A stretch of 17,910 bases of DNA. Source: Bacteroidota bacterium. GTDB taxonomy: Bacteria > Bacteroidota > Ignavibacteria > Tepidaquicellales > Tepidaquicellaceae. The position numbers and the translations under genes were made by a program. The notes under the pieces were generated by a model. It saw only the letters and a list, made by a program, of their open reading frames with translations. It was not told the origin of the DNA and searched no databases. Below, one piece after another: positions 6,117 through 14,344 of this stretch; position 1 is the stretch's first letter; each line of letters begins with the position of its first letter. Location of the stretch: positions 1-17,910 of the forward strand of contig DOWN01000289.1 of NCBI GenBank assembly GCA_003519545.1, given 5' to 3'.

Positions 6117-9100
6117 TTACTCATAAGCAGCTAATCCGGAAATAATTTGCCCTTGTGCCAGCTTTTTCAATTGAGGAACCAAATCTTCCATCAATGCCAT
6201 CTCTTTTACACTCCTTTCTTTCCAACTCAACCCCATTGGTTCTAACAAATCGGTGAGTTTTTCTCCGTCAAAAATCATCCGGTTCATGATATGTTCCAAA
6301 AAAGATCTCAATTCTGATGTTGGTAATCCGTGCTTGTGAGCAATGACAGCCAGCTCTTTGTTGTATCTTTCATCTTTAAAAAAGTCATACATTGTTTTTA
6401 GTTCCTCAACGGCATAACCCTTCGTCCAATCCAGATCATCTATAAATTCGGTTAAATCCTCCTGCTCATCCATCAGGTTGGCATTGGAATTCAACAAACT
6501 GATTACCTGGGATTTTGTCAATTTTTGCTTGGATGGTTTCTTTTGTGTGCTGTCGGCAATCAGGTTCATGATGTAATCATAATCAATGACAGCTGAAGCA
6601 AAAAGCACAAATTCAAAATCGAGCTGTTGAATTTCAGGAGGTGCATTCTCACCTTTCTTTTGTTGGATTTCGCGCAATTTTCTCGCTGTTTCAATATAGG
6701 AACTCCTGAATTCCAACAATTTTTCACCCGGCAAAATGGATTCAATTTTCGCCTTTTGTTGATCGTCTAAATCCGTGTATTGATCAAGTTGCGTTTTTAA
6801 ACGCTGAACCTCCTTGAAGTTCCTGACAAATGCAATCCTCGCGGCATCGCCTTGCAGGTCATACACTTCGTAAGGTTCGTTTACCAGATTATGTTCCACC
6901 ATGAAAACGCCTAAAGCTTCAACCGCCTCCTTATATTTTTCTATCACAACTGGTGCCGGATCAACCAGCCAGATTTCTCTGGCATGTCCACTATCTTCGC
7001 CGGAGAATAACGCAATAGCCTGGTTTACCGCATCCTGTTGAGATCGAAAGTCGAGAATATTTCCATACGGTTTGGTATCATTCAAAATGCGGTTAGTGCG
7101 GGAAAATGCCTGGATCAATCCGTGGTATTTCAGGTTTTTATCTACATATAAAGTATTCAGGTATTTGCTGTCAAAACCTGTGAGCAACATATCCACTACA
7201 ATGGTGATGTCTATTTTATTTTTGTGAGGAAAATCCTTATTGCTGTATTTCTGATTTTTGATCCGGTCTTGAATATCCTGATAATATAAATCGAATTCGT
7301 TGATACTGTGGTTAGTACCGTAATTAACATTATAATCTGCAATAATTTCAATTAAAGCATTTTTCTTTACTTCAGGATTTTGTTTGTTGTCCTCTTTCTC
7401 CTGAGTTAAATCCTCTTGCAGTTGTTTGATGTCGGCAGTATTTTTCTGACTTTGCTGGTCACCTTCTTTAGCTATCAATTGAGCAGGCGGAGAAAATACA
7501 CAGGCAATATTTAACGGTACATAATCCTCATTTTCAGCTTGTTTTTGTTTCTGAATTGATTTAAATAGCTTGAAAAATTCAATGGCATTATTGATAGAAG
7601 CGGTTGCCAGAACAGCATTGAAACGCCTTGAGTTGGTTGCAGAATCGTGTTTATCCAAAATGGCTTCTACTACTGCCTGTTGTGCAATGGGTTCACCCGG
7701 AATTGCGTTTTGAGCGCCTTTGCCTTTGAAATAATCAATGTGGAAACGCAGCACATTTTTATCATCAATTGCATCGGTAATGGTATAGGCGTGTAACTGC
7801 TTTTCAAAAATATTTTCAGTGGTTTTATATGAAGCATATTCGCCTTCCCTGATATTGTAAGTTGCATTTTCGTCAAAAATAGGTGTGCCTGTAAAACCAA
7901 ATAATTGCGCATTCGGAAAAAACTCTTTTATGGCCTTATGATTTTCACCAAATTGTGAACGGTGGCACTCGTCAAAGATAAAAACCATACGCCTGGAACG
8001 AAGTGGTTCCAACCTTTCTTTGTAGTTTTTCTTATAAGTGCCATCCAAAGCAAGACCCAATTTTTGAATGGTGGTTACAATGACCTTGTCAGTGTAGTCA
8101 GTAGATAGCAAACGCCTTACCAAAGTTTCGGTATTGGTATTTTCTTCCACGCTGCCTTCCTGAAACTTATTAAATTCTTCACGTGTTTGCTTGTCAAGGT
8201 CTTTTCGATCTACCACGAACAAGCACTTTTCAATATCGGTATTATCTTTCAGTAAAGTTGAAGCTTTGAACGAAGTCAGCGTTTTTCCACTTCCTGTGGT
8301 ATGCCAGATATAACCGTTTCCTCTGTTTTGGTTTACACAATTCTCAATTGCTTTTACTGCATAGATCTGATAAGGTCGCATCACCAGCAATTTCTGTTCA
8401 CTTTCGACCAATACCATATATTTGCTGATCATTTCTCCTAGTGTGCATTTTTTAAGGAACTTTTCAGCAAATGTTTCCAGATAATTGATTTTCTTATTGT
8501 TTTCGTCTGCAAATTCATAGATGGGCAAAAACTGTTCATCTGCATTGAAAGCGAAATGCTGGTTTTTATTGTTGGCAAAATAAATGGTTCGATTGCTGTT
8601 GCTAACGATGAACAACTGCATAAAGCACATCAGCGTATTGGTGTAGCCATTACCCGGATCGTTTTTGTAGTCAACGATCTGCTGCATAGCCTTACGCGGT
8701 GAAATGTCGATTTTTTTCAGTTCAATCTGAACCACCGGGAGGCCGTTGATCAGCAAAATCACATCATAGCGGTGGTTGCTGTTTTCCGTATTGATGCGCA
8801 ACTGATGGATCACTTCATAATCATTTTTGCACCAATCTTTGATATTGACCAGGGTGTAATGCAGAGGAGTCCCGTCTTCACGCTGAAAATAATTCCTTTG
8901 ACGCAGCATTTTTGACGCAACAAAAACATCAGTTTTGATGATATCCTCCCGTAAACGCAGAAACTCACTTTCAGAAAGATGAACACGGTTGAGGGATTCA
9001 AATTTAGTTTTGAAATTCTGTTCAAGCGTTCTTCGATCAATTATATCAGGCCGAAAGGTGTATTTCAACTCGCTGAGTTGCCTGATCAGCTTCTCTTCTA

Positions 9101-9119
9101 ATTGATATTCATTACTCAT
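6117..9119 (-). CDS. hsdR: Type I restriction-modification system, restriction subunit HsdR
   Basis: HsdR is the ATP-driven translocase and endonuclease that cleaves DNA lacking the host methylation once bound to the M2S complex. From ATG 9119 it has 1000 residues, normal for the family. The N-terminal nuclease domain shows Asp119 in RYDV and Glu133/Lys135 in QIELKK. The SF2 motor has Walker A TTGSGKT (274-280), DECH (383-386), TGTP (410-413) and motif VI QAFSRTNR (670-677). A helical C-terminal domain follows for binding the core enzyme. The frame also contains a TTG at 9152, but that start would read through an IS-end-like repeat; ATG 9119 begins MSNEYQLEEKL as in relatives. It is first in the operon. 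All motifs are intact. Confidence 0.95.
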   Translation of the reverse strand: MSNEYQLEEKLIRQLSELKYTFRPDIIDRRTLEQNFKTKFESLNRVHLSESEFLRLREDIIKTDVFVASKMLRQRNYFQREDGTPLHYTLVNIKDWCKNDYEVIHQLRINTENSNHRYDVILLINGLPVVQIELKKIDISPRKAMQQIVDYKNDPGNGYTNTLMCFMQLFIVSNSNRTIYFANNKNQHFAFNADEQFLPIYEFADENNKKINYLETFAEKFLKKCTLGEMISKYMVLVESEQKLLVMRPYQIYAVKAIENCVNQNRGNGYIWHTTGSGKTLTSFKASTLLKDNTDIEKCLFVVDRKDLDKQTREEFNKFQEGSVEENTNTETLVRRLLSTDYTDKVIVTTIQKLGLALDGTYKKNYKERLEPLRSRRMVFIFDECHRSQFGENHKAIKEFFPNAQLFGFTGTPIFDENATYNIREGEYASYKTTENIFEKQLHAYTITDAIDDKNVLRFHIDYFKGKGAQNAIPGEPIAQQAVVEAILDKHDSATNSRRFNAVLATASINNAIEFFKLFKSIQKQKQAENEDYVPLNIACVFSPPAQLIAKEGDQQSQKNTADIKQLQEDLTQEKEDNKQNPEVKKNALIEIIADYNVNYGTNHSINEFDLYYQDIQDRIKNQKYSNKDFPHKNKIDITIVVDMLLTGFDSKYLNTLYVDKNLKYHGLIQAFSRTNRILNDTKPYGNILDFRSQQDAVNQAIALFSGEDSGHAREIWLVDPAPVVIEKYKEAVEALGVFMVEHNLVNEPYEVYDLQGDAARIAFVRNFKEVQRLKTQLDQYTDLDDQQKAKIESILPGEKLLEFRSSYIETARKLREIQQKKGENAPPEIQQLDFEFVLFASAVIDYDYIMNLIADSTQKKPSKQKLTKSQVISLLNSNANLMDEQEDLTEFIDDLDWTKGYAVEELKTMYDFFKDERYNKELAVIAHKHGLPTSELRSFLEHIMNRMIFDGEKLTDLLEPMGLSWKERSVKEMALMEDLVPQLKKLAQGQIISGLAAYE

Positions 9120-9140
9120 TGGTCTTCTTCTAAAATATAA

Positions 9141-9160
9141 ATTCCGGTTCAAATTGACCA
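9141..9160 (-). repeat. Single IS21-like end unit upstream of hsdR
   Basis: Read on the minus strand, this is TGGTCAATTTGAACCGGAAT, the same unit type as those at 9341-9386 and 14345-14421. It lies only 21 bases before the hsdR start, so an insertion event may have replaced the original promoter region. The assignment to IS21-type ends is from remembered sequence style, not a search. Confidence 0.4.
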
Positions 9161-9178
9161 GGCATAAGGCACAAAGTT

Positions 9179-9265
9179 CTACATCATACTATCCATTTGA
9201 GCAGTTTTAATGCCTTCAATAAAATGATATAAATCGTTTTCAAGAAAATTATGTGCAAAATACAT
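9179..9265 (-). CDS. Possible 28-residue ORF or gene remnant upstream of hsdR
   Basis: ATG 9265 opens a 28-codon frame beginning MYFAHNFLENDLYHF and ending at TAG 9179. The amino-acid use looks coding-like, and it lies on the same strand as hsdR, 59 bases upstream of its start. The frame closes a few codons upstream of the ATG. I recognise no family. It may be the C-terminal stub of a gene lost when the adjacent IS-end-like sequence arrived, or chance. Confidence 0.25.
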   Translation of the reverse strand: MYFAHNFLENDLYHFIEGIKTAQMDSMM

Positions 9266-9340
9266 ATTTTTTGGTAAAATGGGAGGAAACTATAAGTATT
9301 CAATAGCACTTTTGATCGGGATTTGCCACCTGATATGAAG

Positions 9341-9386
9341 TGGTTCAGTTTCGACCGGAATGGGTGGTTCAGTTTGGCCGGAATAT
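9341..9386 (+). repeat. Two tandem IS21-like terminal units (orphan IS end)
   Basis: Two units of the form TGGTTCAGTTT..CCGGAAT start at 9341 and 9365, a period of 24 bases. Repeated units like this lie inside the ends of IS21-family elements in Bacteroidota and are thought to bind the transposase. No transposase ORF follows on either side, so this is a solitary remnant. Confidence 0.5.
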
Positions 9387-9601
9387 TCATGAAAGTTTCC
9401 TCGCTTTCAAAAGATTTAAATTACTCTATTTTTTGACTGTATTTCATTTTAATATTGTACAAAGGTTTCCTATAAGAAACGTATGGGGCTTTAAAGCTTC
9501 TAACTATCAAGTTACTAAACCAATTATAAATTGTTATGCCGTTCAAATTCGGCGCTTCCTGCCCTATGTTTTTTATGGCGTGTTGTAGGCGGTGATATTG
9601 T
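9387..9601. other. Gene-free spacer downstream of the kinase operon
   Basis: No convincing gene is present. The stretch contains small dyads, GTTTCCTATAAGAAAC near 9466 and GCTTTAAAGC near 9489. It ends in a GC-richer, hairpin-prone block (about 9536-9595) directly beyond the stop codon of the membrane-protein gene. The block is unlike its AT-rich surroundings and could be a cassette-type 3' tail or a terminator, but neither is established. Confidence 0.3.
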
Positions 9602-10276
9602 CTATGCTTTTATTGCTTTAAGTGTTAATTCAATATTCTTTACTGTTTCGATGAGTTCATCTTCATGAATTCCTTGAGTTTTGAACAGTTTTAGTTGAGT
9701 TAATATGTCCTCATTTAAGTTAAGGCAAATTTCAACTAATCCATCGTCAACATATTCACTTTTTAGCGTTAAAACTCTATCAATTTCTTTAATATATGTT
9801 CGCAACTTAGGTAAATACCTAGATCTGGTTTTCGAATTTTTAGGATTTATATGATATACTAATGAAGCGGAATAAAGCAAATATGCTATAATTTGATTTG
9901 ACAGAGTGTTCATAATGATCTTCTCTGAGTTTTTCTTAATTGTATTAAACTTTTTTTCATAAAAAATTAATAAATAACCTCCAAGCGCTATAAGCCCAAA
10001 AGAGAAAATTTGAAACAAGAATGAAATAGTATTAGCCTGGAGTAGTGTATTAATTTTCCCCTCTAGTTTAACAATGTTCAAATCAAATATTAATTCTATA
10101 TTTTCTTTCGAAATAGTATCCTTTTTCGATATATTTTCAGATAAGTGATTTAAATCTGCTCCAATTGAATAATGCATGGATTTTATATCTAAATATGCAT
10201 CTATTAAAACCAATGTTGAAATTAATATTATCGAGGATACAGCTATTATTCCAATAAACTTAATTAATCCGTTCAT
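9602..10276 (-). CDS. Two-TM membrane protein with helical cytoplasmic domain, function unknown
   Basis: The 224 residues contain two clear membrane segments (about 5-28 and 84-107), separated by about 55 mostly polar residues. About 115 residues of predicted helix follow the second segment, starting YEKKFNTIKK. The positive charges after the second segment place the C-terminal domain in the cytoplasm. The ATG overlaps the stop of the receiver gene (ATGA), so translation is coupled and the protein most likely works with the kinase and receiver. It has no receiver, DNA-binding or enzymatic motif that I recognise. It could be an upstream membrane sensor or the membrane-acting output of the signalling pair. 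It is the last gene of the three-gene operon. Confidence 0.85.
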   Translation of the reverse strand: MNGLIKFIGIIAVSSIILISTLVLIDAYLDIKSMHYSIGADLNHLSENISKKDTISKENIELIFDLNIVKLEGKINTLLQANTISFLFQIFSFGLIALGGYLLIFYEKKFNTIKKNSEKIIMNTLSNQIIAYLLYSASLVYHINPKNSKTRSRYLPKLRTYIKEIDRVLTLKSEYVDDGLVEICLNLNEDILTQLKLFKTQGIHEDELIETVKNIELTLKAIKA

Positions 10277-10707
10277 GATAGTGATTTTTTTATCTGCTCT
10301 AAATTTTTATGCAATTCTTTAATTGAAGATTCACGATTACCAGCTTTTCTTTTTTTTATTTTTTTTATTTTTTCTAAATCATTATCAGTAATACTATCTA
10401 ATTCTTGAATATAGTCTGAATAAATTATCATGTTTGCGGGATTCAAGCTATATTTATTAATTCCTATATGCTTAATCCATATCCATCCCGTGATTTTTCC
10501 ATCCCTTGTTAATTCAGATAATTCCTTACTTAATCCGTCTGTTGGAAGATTTAAATCAATAATTAAACATTCACATGAGTCACTATCTAGAATCTCATTA
10601 ATCTCAAATATTGATGTTGCTTTAATATATGCAAACCCTAAACTTGGTAACTCTTCTTCAAGAATGAAAGTTACTTCACTGATGTCTTCTAAATGTATTA
10701 TTTTCAT
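10273..10707 (-). CDS. Stand-alone response regulator receiver-like protein
   Basis: The 144 residues fit a CheY-like receiver. HLED (residues 5-8) gives the acidic pocket, LIIDLNLP (48-55) carries the predicted phospho-acceptor Asp51, and Ser97 in MIIYSDY stands where a conserved Ser/Thr is expected. A basic run, KKIKKRKAG (115-123), may supply the conserved lysine. A charged helix (about 124-144) closes the protein. There is no DNA-binding or enzymatic output domain. The start overlaps the kinase stop (ATGA) and the stop overlaps the next gene start (ATGA), so the three products are made together. The receiver is divergent (about 40 residues separate Asp51 from the next motif strand), so the domain call is good but not certain. 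Confidence 0.8.
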   Translation of the reverse strand: MKIIHLEDISEVTFILEEELPSLGFAYIKATSIFEINEILDSDSCECLIIDLNLPTDGLSKELSELTRDGKITGWIWIKHIGINKYSLNPANMIIYSDYIQELDSITDNDLEKIKKIKKRKAGNRESSIKELHKNLEQIKKSLS

Positions 10708-12821
10708 TTGTTTAAAATTATTGGAAGTTCAACAATAAATTCTATTTGATATGTAGGATAATTGATACTGTGAATGATTTCGTCTAATGAGGGTTGATAT
10801 ACATGCATTTTATTATTCCGACACACTACTTTCTCAAAAATATTTTCATCTAAATTATTTAATCTGCTGTATTCTTCTATTAATTTGTTATGATTCTCAA
10901 TCTTACTTCTGGGGCTTACAGTTTCAATGTAATAGCTTAAAACAGGAATATTATAGTCTGATAACTTATCTTCTTCTTTATCGCATTTATGATATACCTT
11001 TCCATTAAGAAGCTTCATATGTTGCCTAGCAATCCCAAGTCCAACACCTAACCCTTCGATACCTTCTGTATCATCACCTCTTTCGAACAAATCATAAATA
11101 TCTCTATTATCAGGAGGTATCGTCTTGCTGTAGTTCTTTATTGAAATTCTGACACTATTAGGGGCATTATAGTGACGTCCATACCAAATGATAATATTGG
11201 TCCCTTTATAACAATACTTCCATGCGTTATTTATAATATTGTAAACAACTTGGTCGAGCTTTAGACTATCTGTTGTAACAACGGGCATTCGGTATCCTGG
11301 ATTGAAATCTTGTGTTTTAAATTGAATTTTTCTCAGTCTAGATTTTCTCCTGTAAGTATTGACCCATTTATAAATTAAGTCTTTTAATGGATGAATACTA
11401 TCTATGTTTAATTTCGTATCTTTTTTAATAATTGCTCGTGCATTTAAATCCATATATTCAATCTGAGTAACTTGTGAAGCTAAATCATCATTTATTGCAG
11501 ATAGTTTACCAGGATTATCTATTATATTACCAGTCTCAATATTAAAATATCTTATTGCCTCAATTACAACTAAATTCTGACTAATCTCATGCCCCATCAC
11601 TCGTATTGTTAATTCCAATAATTCTGAAGCAATTTCTGCCATCACTGAAGAATAGATTGATCCCATTAAACTATAAAATGAAAGTATAGCTATTTCAAAT
11701 AACTCATCTTGCCTAGCATCATTCTTTGATTCTCCAATCCTATCCCATACCTCAATATCATATCTTATCCAGATTAGAAAAGCACTTCTTGGCGAATAAT
11801 TTGATGGAAATAGTCTAAGAATATCTGCATCTTCATCCCATTTGTAATTTCCTAATGATAAACCATTTAATAAATTGGGATAATTTTTACTTGTAATGTT
11901 TAGCACCGTAGATTTTGACATTTCATCATAGTTGTCAACTTGTGATGGGCTATAAAAGATGTCTTGATATTTAAGATTAATTCCAGAACCAATAACAGCT
12001 TTAAAATTTGAATCAAAGTCTGCATTTTCCATTGTGTCTTTAGCAAAGATAACTATATGTTTCGCTGGAAAATGTTCTCGAAACTTGTTAAGTGGGAGTT
12101 GAATTTTACTCCAAAATCTTTTTAACCTTAACCCATGTGAAGGCAAAGGATTTTTGTAAAACTCGTCTCTTAATAACCTATTGACATCCTCAACTTTTTG
12201 TGCGATGAAGTTAATTGATTTCTTTTCCAATTCATATTCAAGTATAGCATAAAGCTTTTTTATTTCGGGAATGATTTTATCAATAAAATCATTTTCATCA
12301 TTTATCATACCTGCAAAAAGAACACCAAGTAAAGAGCCATGAAAAATGATTGGGATTGAATATTCATTTAATTTATTTTTATAGCATTTATATCCATAAA
12401 TTCTTACTACTTTATTATCAAAACTTACTTCTTTAGGAGGTTTATTGCTGTAAGTTAAGATGTTATTCATAATACTTTCCCAGTCTTCATAACTTAATAT
12501 TTTTCTATTTTTTTTTAAATCGCAAAGATTTTTAGAAATTATTCTCTTTTGTGTTTCGTAATAAATGCAATTCTTTTCATTACAATCTGCTCCTAGGCAT
12601 TTTTGGTCATGCCAAATTTTTGATGTATCCCCATGTGTGTTTACAACTTGATTTGAACAATGTTCACAAAAAGTAATTGGATAGTTAGTTTCTGTGGTCA
12701 TATCTGAAAGTATACCCTTTAAATACATATTAGGTATAATTCCAGTTTCTGAAAACCCCAAATTGAAGTCATTTGAAATTTGCTTTGGTTTTATTGGCCA
12801 AGTATTATTTCCGTTCATCAT
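10704..12821 (-). CDS. Soluble histidine kinase with PocR-like Cys-rich sensor and GAF-like domain
   Basis: The 705 residues hold no obvious membrane segment, so the kinase is probably cytoplasmic. Residues about 45-175 carry Cys52, Cys55, Cys75, Cys80, Cys85, Cys100 and Cys146, then IPIIFHGSLLGVLFAGM (156-172). That arrangement resembles the PocR sensory domain, so a metal, redox or small-ligand signal is plausible. A GAF-like region follows (about 215-385). The H-box contains MGHEISQN with His411. The ATPase has the N-box NIINNAWKY (528-536), the F-box DLFERGDD (577-584) and the G-box GLGVGLGIA (590-598). The C-terminal end is longer than usual (about 80 residues past the G-box). The stop overlaps the receiver start. 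ATG 12821 is immediately followed by a second ATG, and either could be used. Confidence 0.9.
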   Translation of the reverse strand: MMNGNNTWPIKPKQISNDFNLGFSETGIIPNMYLKGILSDMTTETNYPITFCEHCSNQVVNTHGDTSKIWHDQKCLGADCNEKNCIYYETQKRIISKNLCDLKKNRKILSYEDWESIMNNILTYSNKPPKEVSFDNKVVRIYGYKCYKNKLNEYSIPIIFHGSLLGVLFAGMINDENDFIDKIIPEIKKLYAILEYELEKKSINFIAQKVEDVNRLLRDEFYKNPLPSHGLRLKRFWSKIQLPLNKFREHFPAKHIVIFAKDTMENADFDSNFKAVIGSGINLKYQDIFYSPSQVDNYDEMSKSTVLNITSKNYPNLLNGLSLGNYKWDEDADILRLFPSNYSPRSAFLIWIRYDIEVWDRIGESKNDARQDELFEIAILSFYSLMGSIYSSVMAEIASELLELTIRVMGHEISQNLVVIEAIRYFNIETGNIIDNPGKLSAINDDLASQVTQIEYMDLNARAIIKKDTKLNIDSIHPLKDLIYKWVNTYRRKSRLRKIQFKTQDFNPGYRMPVVTTDSLKLDQVVYNIINNAWKYCYKGTNIIIWYGRHYNAPNSVRISIKNYSKTIPPDNRDIYDLFERGDDTEGIEGLGVGLGIARQHMKLLNGKVYHKCDKEEDKLSDYNIPVLSYYIETVSPRSKIENHNKLIEEYSRLNNLDENIFEKVVCRNNKMHVYQPSLDEIIHSINYPTYQIEFIVELPIILNK

Positions 12822-12933
12822 CTATATTTTTTATCATTGCTGGTAACTTATTTATATCTTTAAAAAATATCAAAAATCTATTTGCCCCTTCTCCAATAAA
12901 GCATATACCTCCTTTTCCTTCTGATATGTTCAA
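12805..12933 (-). CDS. Possible 42-residue ORF overlapping the kinase start
   Basis: A TTG at 12933 opens 42 codons, beginning NISEGKGGICFIGEGANR and ending NIDDERK, with TAA at 12805-12807. It overlaps the kinase start by 17 bases in another frame, as coupled genes often do. The composition is clearly protein-like, and the frame closes five codons above the TTG. It may be the C-terminal stub of a lost first gene of the kinase operon, or a small leader protein. I recognise no family. Confidence 0.35.
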   Translation of the reverse strand: MNISEGKGGICFIGEGANRFLIFFKDINKLPAMIKNIDDERK

Positions 12934-13011
12934 CTCATCACCAACTTATCTTACACAAATCACCCTATATACACCTTGCTAAAGAGCAATATTACATTCC
13001 CCAAACCATCC

Positions 13012-13040
13012 CCCGAAAATAGTCCCATAAACCTACAAAA
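13012..13040. repeat. 29-bp direct repeat, copy 1
   Basis: A block of 29 bases, starting CCCGAAAATAGTCCCATAAA, recurs exactly at 13983-14011 in the same orientation, 971 bases away. It lies about 190 bases upstream of the kinase start, in a gene-free stretch (12934-13274) where nothing else was recognised except the hairpin at 13243-13258. Confidence 0.8.
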
Positions 13041-13242
13041 TTCCCGTCGATTCAACAAGAAATACATTGCTTTTTTCTCCCCGTGCTGCAGCTTAAACAA
13101 AATCCCGATATCTTACAAGCCACATCACCCATATGCTCAAAAAACAATTATCCCTGCTGCCCGACAATCCTTCCATTCCAGAATATTTTTGGGAATACCT
13201 CAGGAATATAACTCACTTGTATTTAATGCTTTGCTTTTATTC

Positions 13243-13258
13243 ATGTCTATTAAGACAT
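13243..13258 (-). terminator. Weak hairpin after the UDG-like gene
   Basis: ATGTCT and AGACAT form a six-base stem with a four-base loop, 16 bases past the stop codon of the 13275-13862 gene. The stem is short and AT-rich and no clean T-run follows, so the terminator role is tentative. Confidence 0.3.
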
Positions 13259-13274
13259 AAAATCATTTATACTT

Positions 13275-13862
13275 TTAAATGGCTAATCCTTTATTTTTTA
13301 AAGCATTGATCTGCCGGATGAATAAATTTGGATTTGCAGGCGGAGAAGGAAATGCGAAAACCTTCGTGCCTGTTATCGGATTTGTCAATATCCTGGACCT
13401 GATTTTTGAAAATGAAGGAATTTGACTTAGTGCCTGAATGACGGGAATATTATTATTGGTCAGAAAAATAATATGCTCCGGATCCAGGAATAAAATTGTA
13501 TTTAATAAATTCTCTGCTTCAAAAGAAGAAACTCTTGCCGGTCTTTTAGGGGCAACGTTATTTTGTTGGGCATCCATCACCATGATGCCATTGCTTAAAA
13601 ACTGATCCAACCTTTCCAACTCAGTCAATTTTTCACCATCAGAGTATGTGTCGGGGATTGAAAACGCATTGCACAGGTTAGTAAAGAAAAGCGGAGCAGC
13701 ACCCCGGGCAGGGCCACCCGGACAATCCGGAAGACTCCGGTAGAAACAGGAAACTGCATAATCCGGGTTGGGATAATTCTCCCCGATGACCAGTAGTCTG
13801 GTCTTGCCAATGTAATCTTTCTGTTTCAGGTACTGGAAAACAAAAACTGGCATTTGTAGCAT
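13275..13862 (-). CDS. Small uracil-DNA-glycosylase-like protein, function unproven
   Basis: The 195-residue protein opens with a strand, TRLLVIGENYPNP (21-33), followed by CFY at 39-41. This resembles the first loop of UDG-fold enzymes. Near the end, VFAFPSPPANPN (168-179) is placed where such enzymes carry their HPS-type loop, although the usual His is replaced by Phe. The middle (about 115-135) has a hydrophobic strand, HIIFLTNNN, typical of the central sheet. The motif pair supports the fold, but the lost His makes glycosylase activity doubtful. ATG 13862 is followed by another ATG at 13853 that could also start translation. The gene stands alone between repeat-rich spacers and codes at visibly higher GC than the kinase operon. 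Confidence 0.75.
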   Translation of the reverse strand: MLQMPVFVFQYLKQKDYIGKTRLLVIGENYPNPDYAVSCFYRSLPDCPGGPARGAAPLFFTNLCNAFSIPDTYSDGEKLTELERLDQFLSNGIMVMDAQQNNVAPKRPARVSSFEAENLLNTILFLDPEHIIFLTNNNIPVIQALSQIPSFSKIRSRILTNPITGTKVFAFPSPPANPNLFIRQINALKNKGLAI

Positions 13863-13982
13863 AAATGATAATTTTATAGGTTAGAAATCAATTTTTATTT
13901 CCTATGATTTTTCATAAGTTAACAGTCTTCTGATCTATTAGTTGATTCCATGTTGAAGACCAAATTCTACCCCATTCCATCT

Positions 13983-14011
13983 CCCGAAAATAGTCCCATA
14001 AACCTACAAAA
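13983..14011. repeat. 29-bp direct repeat, copy 2
   Basis: This exact partner of 13012-13040 lies about 120 bases upstream of the UDG-like gene. The two copies bracket that gene, so they could mark a past duplication or insertion, or be a shared upstream element. Confidence 0.8.
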
Positions 14012-14290
14012 AATCCCATCAAAATCCCAAAAAACCACTCATTTTTTTACCTGCCTCACTATACGTTATACAGATAATCCCCACAACAAACCATCCCCCA
14101 CCCGTCATCCCACTACCAGACTTTCAATCAATTGCTGCAGCTCACCTCTGATAGTATGTTCGGTGGCATTCCCTGCCTTGTATCTTTTGCTAATGTTGTC
14201 GATGTATGGGTCGGTGGTCATGTTTTATCAGGTATGTGTTCCGTCAAAGATAGGGAAAATGGGAATTGGGAGGGAGGAATGAGGGGACAA

Positions 14291-14318
14291 TTTACGAAGT
14301 ACGATTTACGAAGTACGA
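14291..14318. repeat. Tandem repeat of TTTACGAAGTACGA
   Basis: Two exact 14-bp copies follow each other directly. They lie in the gene-free stretch 13863-14594, which otherwise holds the 29-bp repeat, the IS-end-like units and the inverted repeat at 14459-14581. Confidence 0.85.
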
Positions 14319-14344
14319 TATGGGTTAGCTTTTAATGGATTGCC

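Noticed and set aside
7670..7912. Minus-strand frame inside hsdR
   Set aside because: It is an out-of-frame shadow of the intact hsdR gene.
9119..9152. TTG start at 9152 for hsdR
   Set aside because: It would add 11 residues encoded partly by an IS-end-like unit; ATG 9119 gives the normal family N-terminus.
9184..9390. 68-codon open frame on the minus strand upstream of hsdR
   Set aside because: It reads through the two IS-end-like repeat units and across the better 28-codon frame; the translation has no coding character.
12976..13260. 94-codon plus-strand frame containing SPENSPINLQ
   Set aside because: The same peptide appears in a second frame at 13950-14282 only because both contain the 29-bp repeat; composition is Pro/Ser/Lys-rich and not gene-like.
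13950..14282. 110-codon plus-strand frame
   Set aside because: Low-complexity, repeat-derived sequence with no start signal and no recognisable domain.
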